Assembly (NCBI GenBank): GCA_029945945.1
Contig: JAQSDM010000012.1
Span: 1 to 64,000, forward strand
Direction of reading: 5' to 3'
DNA from: Algoriphagus sp.
GTDB lineage: Bacteria; Bacteroidota; Bacteroidia; Cytophagales; Cyclobacteriaceae
DNA: 64,000 bases
Numbering within the stretch: position 1 is the first letter of the stretch; each line of letters opens with the position of its first letter. This document shows positions 9,114 to 17,770 of the stretch, piece after piece. The position numbers and the translations under genes were made by a program. The notes under the pieces are model-generated. The model searched no databases, was not told the origin of the DNA, and was given only the letters and a program-made list of their open reading frames with translations.

Positions 9114-10481
9114 ATGACCCAATTTAATCGACGCGATTTTTTGAAAGGCTCCACAGCCATGATGACCCTTGCCAGTTTTGGCTTGTTTGGAATGGACTTC
9201 AGGGACCGTGAAGGCCCGCTGAAAGTTGCCCTGATCGGTACAGGTTGGTACGGCAAATCCGACCTTTTCCGCCTGATTCAGGTTGCTGATGTAGAAGTTG
9301 TGGCGCTTTGCGATGTAGACAAAAACCTTCTCACTGCAGCCGGTGACTTGGTTGCCACCCGTCAGAAATCCAAGAAGACCCCGGAGCTTTTCGAAGACTA
9401 TCGTGAACTCCTCAAAAAACATAAATGCGACCTTGTCCTGATCGGAACTCCTGATCACTGGCATGCTTTGCAGGCAATCGAAGCACTGAAATCGGGAGCA
9501 CATGTTTACTTGCAAAAGCCAATTTCTGTCGATGTGATCGAGGGAGAAGCTGTCCTTGCCGCTGCCCGCAAATACAATAAGAAAGTACAAGTGGGAACTC
9601 AGCGCAAAAGCACCCCACACCTGATCGATGCCAAAAAACAGATCATTGACACCGGATTGCTGGGCAAAATCAGCCACGCTGAAGTTTGCTGCTATTTTCA
9701 CATGCGTGCCAACGGCAATCCGCCTGTTGAGCCTGTGCCGGACTTCCTGAATTATGAACTTTGGACCGGACCTGCTCCACTCAGACCTTATGATGGTCTT
9801 CCGCACATCCGTTGGTGGAGAACTTTCAAAGAGTATGGCAATGGGATCACCGGTGATATGTGCGTGCACATGCTGGATACGGTGAGATGGATGCTTGACT
9901 TAGGCTGGCCAAAACAGGTGACTTCCACCGGTGGAATCTACGTTCAGAAAGAAGGCAAATCCAATATCGCAGACACCCAAAGTGCCATATTTGAATTCGA
10001 TGAACTCAATGTAGTTTGGCAGCACCGGACTTGGGGCAATCCCGTAGATCCGGAATATCCTTGGGCTTTCAAACTCTTTGGAGACAAAGGAATGCTGGCC
10101 GGAAGTACCATGCAAGCTGATTTTACTCCCTATGGAGAAGGCGAAAAACCGGTACATTTTGATTGCTTCTTCGAGCGTGAAAAATATCCCGAAGATTTGA
10201 CTGAGGAGAGAATCGAGCTCAATGCCGCACCGGCTACCAGAATTCATATGCAAAACTGGCTGGAGTCAATCGAAAAAGATACGTTGCCAATCGCTGACAT
10301 CGAGCAAGGTCATATCTCAACAGCTTCTTGTATTTTGGCAAATATGTCGATGGAACTTGGAGGTCGTGCACTTCGCTACGATCCAAAATCGATGACTGTG
10401 ATCGGTGATCCTGAAGCAACCGCTAAACTCCGAAGACCGTATCGTGCTCCCTACATTCATCCGGAGCCGAGTAAAGTCTGA
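9114..10481 (+). CDS. Gfo/Idh/MocA family oxidoreductase with Tat-like signal
   Basis: NRRDFLKGSTAMMTLASFGLFG; VALIGTGWYGKSDLFRLIQVADVEVVALCDVD; GTPDHWHALQAIEALKSGAHVYLQKPIS; start MTQFNRRDF at 9114. Confidence 0.92.
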   Translation: MTQFNRRDFLKGSTAMMTLASFGLFGMDFRDREGPLKVALIGTGWYGKSDLFRLIQVADVEVVALCDVDKNLLTAAGDLVATRQKSKKTPELFEDYRELLKKHKCDLVLIGTPDHWHALQAIEALKSGAHVYLQKPISVDVIEGEAVLAAARKYNKKVQVGTQRKSTPHLIDAKKQIIDTGLLGKISHAEVCCYFHMRANGNPPVEPVPDFLNYELWTGPAPLRPYDGLPHIRWWRTFKEYGNGITGDMCVHMLDTVRWMLDLGWPKQVTSTGGIYVQKEGKSNIADTQSAIFEFDELNVVWQHRTWGNPVDPEYPWAFKLFGDKGMLAGSTMQADFTPYGEGEKPVHFDCFFEREKYPEDLTEERIELNAAPATRIHMQNWLESIEKDTLPIADIEQGHISTASCILANMSMELGGRALRYDPKSMTVIGDPEATAKLRRPYRAPYIHPEPSKV

Positions 10482-10522
10482 GGCAAATAAATTAGAGTTT
10501 TAGAGATCAGAGCATAAGAGAT

Positions 10523-10557
10523 AAAAAATCCCGGGCTGAAAGGTTCGGGATTTTTTT
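10523..10557 (+). terminator. Intrinsic terminator after the Gfo/Idh/MocA gene
   Basis: AAAAAATCCCG-ggctgaaaggtt-CGGGATTTTTTT. Confidence 0.8.
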
Positions 10558-10597
10558 GTGTCTTGGATTTGCCTGTATTTCCATTTTCTTTTGCCCT

Positions 10598-11098
10598 ATG
10601 ATTGAAATCAGAAAAGCCCTTGCTGAAGAACTCCCGATTGTTCGTGAAATAGCCTACCAAACCTGGCCGGAAACTTTTTTTGAAATCCTATCTCCTCCAC
10701 AGATCGAGTACATGCTAAATATGATGTATAATCTGAAAACTTTGGAGTCGCATCTTTCAGAAAAAGGGCAGGTCTTCTTGTTGGCAGAGGAAGAAGGCGA
10801 GTTTTTGGGATTCGCGGCTTATGAATTGAATTATTCCGAAAGAGAAAAAGCTAAGCTTCATAAGATCTACGTCCTACCTTCTGCTCAGGGAAAAGGACTT
10901 GGCAAGAAACTGATCCATGAAGTCTCCGATCAAGCCAAAGCAAAAGGGCAGAAAAGTCTCCTGCTCAATGTGAATAAATTTAATCAGCCTGCCATTGATT
11001 TTTATGCGTATCTGGGATTCAAGGAAGCGTATCGGGAAGTAATCGACATCGGAAATGGATATGTGATGGACGATGTGGTGATGGAGTTGAACCTTTGA
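10598..11098 (+). CDS. GNAT family N-acetyltransferase
   Basis: MIEIRKALAEELPIVREIAYQTW; LHKIYVLPSAQGKGLGKKLIHEVSDQAKAKG acetyl-CoA binding motif; LNVNKFNQPAIDFYAYLGF. Confidence 0.9.
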   Translation: MIEIRKALAEELPIVREIAYQTWPETFFEILSPPQIEYMLNMMYNLKTLESHLSEKGQVFLLAEEEGEFLGFAAYELNYSEREKAKLHKIYVLPSAQGKGLGKKLIHEVSDQAKAKGQKSLLLNVNKFNQPAIDFYAYLGFKEAYREVIDIGNGYVMDDVVMELNL

Positions 11099-11252
11099 AG
11101 GTCATCCAACCTTTGAGGTCTTGATGCCAATGAGTATCGGGACTCGAAGTTTTTTTTGCATAGGATGCTGCTTCGGAAGATTTCGCCTAAAAAAAAATCT
11201 GTGAGAATCTGTGTCCTTTTCTGCGAAAATCTACGGGAAAAATCAATAAGAA

Positions 11253-11286
11253 AAAGAGCTTAGAAAATCGACTTCCTAAGCTCTTT
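11253..11286 (-). terminator. Terminator downstream of the sulfatase gene
   Basis: AAAGAGCTTAG...CTAAGCTCTTT inverted repeat, T-rich on the minus strand (CTCTTTTTCTTATT). Confidence 0.7.
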
Positions 11287-11298
11287 CAAATTCAATAA

Positions 11299-12864
11299 TT
11301 ATTTAAGTTCTACCTGGTCGATCTGACCACTGTTTTCACCTCGGATCGTTTTAAACTGTTGAACCATTTCCTCCAGTTTTTCAGGATTGGATTCTGCCAG
11401 ATTGTTTTTCTGCCCAGGATCGTCTTTGAGGTTATAAAGCTGATAATTGGGAGAATTACCCATTTCGATATTGACATTTTTCTCAACCTCAGGTCCCGGA
11501 TAAGGAGGAATCATCATCCAATCACCAGCTCTAAGAGCAGTTTTGGTGTAGGCCTCGAGAACAAAAGCATCTCTGCCCTCTTGACTTTTTCCCAAAAACG
11601 TATCCATGAGGTTTTGACTGTCCGGCGCACTTTGATCGCTTCCTGCCAAAGAGGCCAGCGAAGAAAGTAAATCAATTTGAGTAACTACAGCATCGGAAAC
11701 TCCCGGCTGGATTTTTCCTTTCCAATAGGTAATAAACGGCACTCGGGTTCCAGCTTCGTACAGTGAATATTTGCCCCCGCGTAAAGGTCCTGCCGGAGTA
11801 TGATCTCCGAGTTTTTCTACCGCATCGTCATAATATCCGTCATTCAGAACAGGTCCGTTATCACTTGAAAATACGATCAGGGTATTTTCAAGCAATCCCT
11901 GCTCTTCAAGTGTCTTGTACAATTCGCCGATCACCCAATCTGCCTCCAAAATAACATCTCCTCTTGGCCCCATGCCTGATTTCCCCACAAATCTCGGATG
12001 CGGTGTTCGGGGTACGTGAGGCTGCTGCATGGCAAAAAGCAAGAAAAACGGTTGATCTCCCTTGGCTTTTTCCTGGATATAAGCCTGAGCTTTTCCCAAG
12101 AAATGATCAGCCATGTCTTCATCACTCCACTTGGCGCTTTGGCCACCTTTCATAAATCCGATTCTTGGGATTCCGTTTACAATACTGTTGTTGTGGCCAT
12201 GATGCCATTTCATTGTCAGCATTTCCGGATTGGAAATAGCGGTCGGCTCTCCTTCAAAGTTTTGATCATAATTCACCAGAATCGGATCATTCGGATCCAG
12301 ATTGACTACCCGGCCGTTTTCGATGTAGACAGTTGGCACCCGATCTTGAGTAGCCGCCATAATATGCGAGTGATCAAATCCTACATGATTTGGATTTGGA
12401 GAAATTTCCTGGTTCCAATCAACTACCCCTGTTCCCAAACCTAAATGCCACTTGCCTATCACTGCTGTGTGATAGCCTTGTCCCTTCAATATTTTAGGCA
12501 AAGTAAGCTGATCGGTGCCGATCAAAAGTGGGGCTGTGCCGGGAAGGATTTTGGCGTCCTTGTTTCTCCAGGGATAGGTTCCCGTCAATAATGCGTAACG
12601 GCTTGGAGTACAGGTAGCCGAGGAAGCATACCCATTGGTAAATCTCAATCCTCCATTGGCCAATCGGTCCATGTTGGGAGTTTGAATTGTGCCGGACTGA
12701 TAGGCACTGACATCTCCGTACCCTAAATCATCCAGGTAAATAAAAACAATATTGGGTTTCTTTTCCGGCTGTTTCTCCTGTACAGTTGTCTGTCCGCAAC
12801 TTTGGATCAAAAAAGCTGCGATCAGACCAAATAACCAAACAAATGGATTTGATTTCTTCATCAT
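11299..12864 (-). CDS. Sulfatase (type I, formylglycine-dependent), lipoprotein
   Basis: Lipobox LIQSCG; KPNIVFIYLDDLGYGDVSAY; FGly motif CTPSR in SSATCTPSRYALLTGTYPWR; GKWHLGLG; FSSDNGPVLNDG. Confidence 0.93.
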   Translation of the reverse strand: MMKKSNPFVWLFGLIAAFLIQSCGQTTVQEKQPEKKPNIVFIYLDDLGYGDVSAYQSGTIQTPNMDRLANGGLRFTNGYASSATCTPSRYALLTGTYPWRNKDAKILPGTAPLLIGTDQLTLPKILKGQGYHTAVIGKWHLGLGTGVVDWNQEISPNPNHVGFDHSHIMAATQDRVPTVYIENGRVVNLDPNDPILVNYDQNFEGEPTAISNPEMLTMKWHHGHNNSIVNGIPRIGFMKGGQSAKWSDEDMADHFLGKAQAYIQEKAKGDQPFFLLFAMQQPHVPRTPHPRFVGKSGMGPRGDVILEADWVIGELYKTLEEQGLLENTLIVFSSDNGPVLNDGYYDDAVEKLGDHTPAGPLRGGKYSLYEAGTRVPFITYWKGKIQPGVSDAVVTQIDLLSSLASLAGSDQSAPDSQNLMDTFLGKSQEGRDAFVLEAYTKTALRAGDWMMIPPYPGPEVEKNVNIEMGNSPNYQLYNLKDDPGQKNNLAESNPEKLEEMVQQFKTIRGENSGQIDQVELK

Positions 12865-12873
12865 AGTTTAATT

Positions 12874-14604
12874 TTATGGGTTTATAGGTTTTTGAGCACT
12901 TTTTGATGAAGGAAAAAAGTCATTTTTAGAAGCATTTTTTCCTTTTTCCGCCATTGAGTCAGATACTTTAATCGCACCGATACCAGGCTTCCCATCTATC
13001 GGATTTCCTAAGATATCGGTTTGAAGGTTTAGACCTTCGATCAAGCCAAATTCATCTTCTGGAAGAAATGGAATTTCAATTCCGTTCTCTACCAAACCTG
13101 AATTTCCGGGAATATAATCTTCCAATTTCAACCCTCCCGGATTTGAAAATTCAGGATCTCCAAAAAGAGAATATTCAGCCTGAATGATCACTTCTGAAGG
13201 CCAGATATTTTCTCTTAATAATAGGTTATGCTTGAAAAATACATGCTCCACATCCCGCTTGGTCTGATCGTCGGGAAGGTATTGATCACCAGCCACCTGC
13301 TTGGTTTCTCCCAAAACATGAAAAATATTATTCGCAATCAGGATCCCCTTTGAGCGGTTATCAATAGCAACTTTTGATACCAAGTCTTCGGAAACGTAAA
13401 TGGTATTATTGTAGAAGTAGGAATTGACAGGTCCTTTTCTTTCTTTCTTTTCTCCTTGATAGCCACTGAGCCAGAAGGTTTTTCCTTCCTGAAAAGCACC
13501 ATTTTGACCTTTTTCACGATGACCGTCATTGACGCTGATATTATATCGGTAGGCGCAGTTGTAGTTGTTGCCCAGTACTTCGATAAATCCCCCGGCATTG
13601 TGTGCGCTGAGGTTATATTGAAGGACAATATTGTCACAGTTGTAATCTATATGTGCACCGGCTGAGTCTCCCGGGCCATTGGCATACATGAATTTGTTTT
13701 TTTCGATCAGTACCATGGAAGAACCCCAAGTCCAAAGTCCGCTCCCACGGCCCCATTTTCTGCTGTCGTCTGTGCTGCCCGAATAGGTCACCTCATTGTC
13801 GCTGACATGGACAAATTTCACCCCGGACATTTGAATACCAGGTCCACCGGTTTGGTTTACCTTATTTCCTGCGATGGTTATCCTGCGAATATTTTGAGAA
13901 TTAGTCCCGGTCAATTTGATTCCGGTGTGACTTACATCATTTACTTCAGAATTGAGAATCTGCACCTCCTCAATCATAGCTGACTCCGAATGATTGATCA
14001 AGCGAATTCCCCAACCATATCGCTGGGTTCCGTTGGCTGATTTGACTTCTTCGGCTCCTCGGACAAAACCTTTTTCTTCAAAGTAAACCCGGGAAATCTT
14101 CAATTTATCCAGGGTTATTCCTTTGACTTGTCCTTCTCCTGTTGCCAAAATCAACACGCCCACACGCATCGTTCCTTCAGGAGTGGCTGAACCATATCCT
14201 TCTGCTGTGATTTCAAGATTTTCAACCTGAACAAAGCTGGAGTTTTGAATCAGAATCCCGTTGGCAAATCCTTTAGCATCAATTCTTGCAGGACTTACTA
14301 CGGAATTACCTTCGGGAGAAAAGGAGGTAATCACCAAGGGTAATCCATCCTTTCCCTTGAAACCTTTTAGCTCCAAAGTTCCAGGAAAAATCTCCCCTCC
14401 TGCCAATAAAATTCTGTCTCCAGGCAGAAGGATAAGTTCATTAAACTTGGACAAGGTCTGAAATGGCTCATTGGAGGACAATCCGGAATTGCGGTCGTTT
14501 CCGTTTTTTGGATGAAAGAAATAATCCTTTGAAAAAGCAGATTCGGTATTGCTAAAAAGAAAGATCAATCCCAGAAAAAAGGGATAGTTAAGGTTTGTTT
14601 TCAT
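12874..14604 (-). CDS. Secreted right-handed parallel beta-helix protein (polysaccharide-lyase-like fold)
   Basis: Signal peptide; FFHPKNGNDRNSGLSSNEPFQTLSKFNELILLPGDRILLAGG; N-rich strand repeats (VQVENLEITAEG, SEVNDVSHTGIKLTGTNSQNIRRITIAGNKVNQTGGPGIQMSG). Confidence 0.8.
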   Translation of the reverse strand: MKTNLNYPFFLGLIFLFSNTESAFSKDYFFHPKNGNDRNSGLSSNEPFQTLSKFNELILLPGDRILLAGGEIFPGTLELKGFKGKDGLPLVITSFSPEGNSVVSPARIDAKGFANGILIQNSSFVQVENLEITAEGYGSATPEGTMRVGVLILATGEGQVKGITLDKLKISRVYFEEKGFVRGAEEVKSANGTQRYGWGIRLINHSESAMIEEVQILNSEVNDVSHTGIKLTGTNSQNIRRITIAGNKVNQTGGPGIQMSGVKFVHVSDNEVTYSGSTDDSRKWGRGSGLWTWGSSMVLIEKNKFMYANGPGDSAGAHIDYNCDNIVLQYNLSAHNAGGFIEVLGNNYNCAYRYNISVNDGHREKGQNGAFQEGKTFWLSGYQGEKKERKGPVNSYFYNNTIYVSEDLVSKVAIDNRSKGILIANNIFHVLGETKQVAGDQYLPDDQTKRDVEHVFFKHNLLLRENIWPSEVIIQAEYSLFGDPEFSNPGGLKLEDYIPGNSGLVENGIEIPFLPEDEFGLIEGLNLQTDILGNPIDGKPGIGAIKVSDSMAEKGKNASKNDFFPSSKSAQKPINP

Positions 14605-14632
14605 TGGGTATAAGTTGACTGTAAAAAATCAC

Positions 14633-16045
14633 TCAATCATTTTCTTTGGTTTCCGGAGTAAATCGGTCCGTATGTAACCTATTGTATTCTTTATCCTCCA
14701 AAAGCCCCAAAAAAGCGGGATCGATCAATATCTTTTTCCATTGCTCTATCCGCTCGGCAAGTCTGTATTTTCTGGAAGGATCAGCGGAAATCACATTTTT
14801 CGATTCTGAAATATCGCTTTCGATATCAAAGAGAAATTCAGTATCCGGCTGAAGGATCATTTTGGAATCCGCAGTTCGGATAGCGAAGCGATTCCGATCA
14901 AAATTCCTCCAATAAAGCGCCTGATGTGGCGGATCCTTTTTGTCCCCGGTCAGAAAAGGAATGAGATTTACTCCGTCCAGTTCGTTTTTGGGCTTGACTT
15001 CGGCCAAAGCAGCTGCAGTGGCAAATATGTCCAGAGAAATCACCGGATGGTCGAAACGTTGCCCCGCAGGAACCTGACCTTTCCATTGCATGGCAAAAGG
15101 AACCCGGACTCCTCCTTCGAAGAAATCACTTTTGAATCCTCTCAGAGGGCTATTATCGGAGGCATTATCTTTGGTTGGGCCACCATTGTCTGACAAGAAA
15201 AACACCAGCGTATTCTCTTCTATCTTCAATTCCTCCAACAAATCCATCAAAGCTCCCACTCCATCATCCACGGCGCTGACCATAGCTGCGTAGGTTTTTC
15301 TTCGGGGATCTTCAATATGATCAAACCGACTCAGGTATTTTTCAGTAGCCTGGAGCGGTGCATGAGGCGCATTATACGCCAAATACAAAAGGAAAGGGGC
15401 CTTCTGATGCGCTTTGACAAAGTTCAGTGCTTCTCTTGACAGTGCATCTGTGAGATATTCCGTCTCCTCCACCCGTTGGGTATTTCTCAGCAGTTTGGTC
15501 CGGTAGCCGTCATATTGGGTTCGGGCCTCACCTTCAGAATTAATATCCCACTTCTCCGGAAAATACTGATGACCTCCTTCCAGAAAACCATAAAACTCAT
15601 CAAACCCGCGACGATTTGGCCAAAGACTGGGATGTGTTCCCATATGCCATTTTCCAAGAACACCGGTTTTATACCCCGCCTTTTTCAACATATCAGCCAT
15701 CGTTTCTTCACTCAGAGGCAATCCCATGATAGAATCTTTGGGGGCCAAAAGTGGATTTCTGGAAAACCCGAACCTGTCCTGATATCTTCCTGTGATAAAA
15801 CCTGCACGACTTGGCCCACAAACGGCGTAGGAAACATAACCTGATGTGAATACCACTCCGTTTTGCGCAATTCGATCAATGCCCGGAGTAGGAATATCTT
15901 TGCTTCCGTTGAATCCTACATCGGCATATCCCTGATCATCTGTGAGGATGACAATGATATTGGGTCTCTCTAAAGCTGGTCTTTTTTGGGCAAGAGTAAA
16001 CCCTGTCCAAAAAAGCAAAAGAAGTGTCCAGGTGATGTTTTTCAT
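14633..16045 (-). CDS. Sulfatase (type I, formylglycine-dependent), secreted
   Basis: PNIIVILTDDQGYADVGFNGS; FGly motif CGPSR in YAVCGPSRAGFITGRY; LGKWHMGTH; FLSDNGGPTKDNASDN. Confidence 0.93.
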   Translation of the reverse strand: MKNITWTLLLLFWTGFTLAQKRPALERPNIIVILTDDQGYADVGFNGSKDIPTPGIDRIAQNGVVFTSGYVSYAVCGPSRAGFITGRYQDRFGFSRNPLLAPKDSIMGLPLSEETMADMLKKAGYKTGVLGKWHMGTHPSLWPNRRGFDEFYGFLEGGHQYFPEKWDINSEGEARTQYDGYRTKLLRNTQRVEETEYLTDALSREALNFVKAHQKAPFLLYLAYNAPHAPLQATEKYLSRFDHIEDPRRKTYAAMVSAVDDGVGALMDLLEELKIEENTLVFFLSDNGGPTKDNASDNSPLRGFKSDFFEGGVRVPFAMQWKGQVPAGQRFDHPVISLDIFATAAALAEVKPKNELDGVNLIPFLTGDKKDPPHQALYWRNFDRNRFAIRTADSKMILQPDTEFLFDIESDISESKNVISADPSRKYRLAERIEQWKKILIDPAFLGLLEDKEYNRLHTDRFTPETKEND

Positions 16046-16065
16046 GGTTGGAAATTAAAAGGGAC

Positions 16066-16092
16066 CACCCCCGTCTCCTAGAGACGGGAGTG
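16066..16092. repeat. Intercistronic hairpin between susD-like and downstream sulfatase genes
   Basis: CAC-C-CCCGTCTC cta GAGACGGG-A-GTG; 8-bp perfect core plus 3 further pairs, no strong U-tract on the minus strand. Confidence 0.65.
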
Positions 16093-16128
16093 ATTTACCC
16101 AATCTACCCTATGTTTAACTTTTAATTA

Positions 16129-17664
16129 TTAATTCCAAATCGGATTTTGAATCAGGTTTGGATTTGCATCAATTTCAGTTTGCGGAATGGCAAAAACCTC
16201 AGACTGTCTTCCTCGATACACAGCGGTGTAAGGTCCGATTTTATCTGCTTTTACTCTTTCATAAGATTTTTCTACCTCTCCCCATCTTTTAACATCAAAG
16301 AAGCGCAAACCCTCAAAAGCCAATTCCACTCTGCGCTCGGCACGAACCAGCGCAATTAGTTGCGCTTGAGTCAAGGCTGTACCATTGACCTGTGTCACGG
16401 TTGGCATTTTTGCCCGGACTCTCAATTGATTCAACAGAGGATAAACATCAGCTAACTGGCCTGATTCTGCTAAAGCTTCCGCTCTCATCAACAACACATC
16501 TGCATAGCGAATGACATAAAAATCCTGTCCTCCGGGCTGATCCGGGCCGATTCCGCTGGCAGACACATTGTTTCGGATGTACTTTTTCTGGCCAAAACGA
16601 GTAGCTGTATTACCGGTGAAAGTTCTGTTGAGGTGGATCAAAAAGATGTCTCCCTGAAAATAAACTGAAGAGGTCAATCTCGGGTCACGATTTTCTTTTC
16701 GAGCAGCGGGTTTGTAAAGAGGTGATTGTGAAATCGGCAATCCATCTATACAGAGATACGAATCGATCAGATTTGGCATCGGCTGCATATTTACTCTGGG
16801 AATACCCAGGAAGGTTGCGGAAAAAGTCTCCCCATTGTTTGACTGATCCTGGAAAAAGCGAACCGAAAAGACAACCTCTTTGGACTGCTCTCCAGCTTCT
16901 GTAAATAATTGGGCATAATCCGGATGAAGCTGATAACCCAAACTCATGATTTCCGAAGTCAATCTTATTACTTCCCCAAAGTTCTTGTTATACAATTCAA
17001 ATCGTGCCAACAAGGACAAAGCGGCACCTTTGGTAGCATAGCCAAATTTGTCAGCAGGATAGGAAACCGGAAGGGCATCAGCCGCCAATTTTAATTCTGA
17101 AACGATGAACGCACGAAGCTCTTCATAGGTGTTTTTTGGAACATAGGCTTCCTCCAATGTTTGAAATTCCTGGATCAGAGGAGCATCCTCAAAATAAACT
17201 GCCAAATTGAAATAAAATAAGGCTCTCAAGAAGCGGGCTTGTCCAAGCAATGCCACTCTGGATTCAGCAGATATATTCGAATCAGGGATTGTTCCAATAT
17301 TTTCTACAGCCACATTAGCTCTGGCTATTCCTCGGTAAAGCGCCGTCCAATAGGAACTGAAGAAAGGAAAGGCCGGATCTGCTCTGCCCTCCACGAAATT
17401 GCCCGGTCCTTCAAATTTGTAATTGTTGAAGGCGTTGTCAGCAAAACCGTCATGTTGAGGAATTCCTGCCGTTGAATTTAAATTGCCACTATACAAAGCC
17501 CGGTCCTGGAGCGCATCATAGATGCCATTGATCCCCAATTGAGCATCTTTTTCATTCTCCCAGAAATTGCTTTCTGCCAACTGAGTGAGGGATCCTCTCT
17601 CCAAATAATCTTCCGAGCATGATGCAAGAAAAATTACACTGATTATATATAGAATCTTTTTCAT
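16129..17664 (-). CDS. RagB/SusD family nutrient-uptake outer membrane lipoprotein
   Basis: LASCSEDYLERGSLTQLAESNFWENEKDAQLGINGIYDAL; GQARFLRALFYFNLAVYFEDAPLI; RYADVLLMRAEALAESGQ; ERRVELAFEGLRFFDVKRWG. Confidence 0.96.
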   Translation of the reverse strand: MKKILYIISVIFLASCSEDYLERGSLTQLAESNFWENEKDAQLGINGIYDALQDRALYSGNLNSTAGIPQHDGFADNAFNNYKFEGPGNFVEGRADPAFPFFSSYWTALYRGIARANVAVENIGTIPDSNISAESRVALLGQARFLRALFYFNLAVYFEDAPLIQEFQTLEEAYVPKNTYEELRAFIVSELKLAADALPVSYPADKFGYATKGAALSLLARFELYNKNFGEVIRLTSEIMSLGYQLHPDYAQLFTEAGEQSKEVVFSVRFFQDQSNNGETFSATFLGIPRVNMQPMPNLIDSYLCIDGLPISQSPLYKPAARKENRDPRLTSSVYFQGDIFLIHLNRTFTGNTATRFGQKKYIRNNVSASGIGPDQPGGQDFYVIRYADVLLMRAEALAESGQLADVYPLLNQLRVRAKMPTVTQVNGTALTQAQLIALVRAERRVELAFEGLRFFDVKRWGEVEKSYERVKADKIGPYTAVYRGRQSEVFAIPQTEIDANPNLIQNPIWN

Positions 17665-17770
17665 GTGTTTATAATTTGATTTTAAAAGGCCACATGGAAT
17701 CTCGCATGATTGATATCATCCCTATGGGTGCAGCTTGCGTCATGCTCGATTTCATGACGATTAGAATTTG
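17664..17770. repeat. Dispersed intergenic repeat, copy 1 (between susC-like and susD-like genes)
   Basis: Shares TTTATAATT, AAAGGxCAxATGGAATCTCGCAT and ATCATGCTxGATTTCAT-like blocks in order with 42567-42675. Confidence 0.65.

Noticed and set aside
9099-9869. 256-aa minus-strand ORF opposite the Gfo/Idh/MocA gene
   Set aside because: Antisense shadow of a well-supported coding gene; no recognisable motifs.
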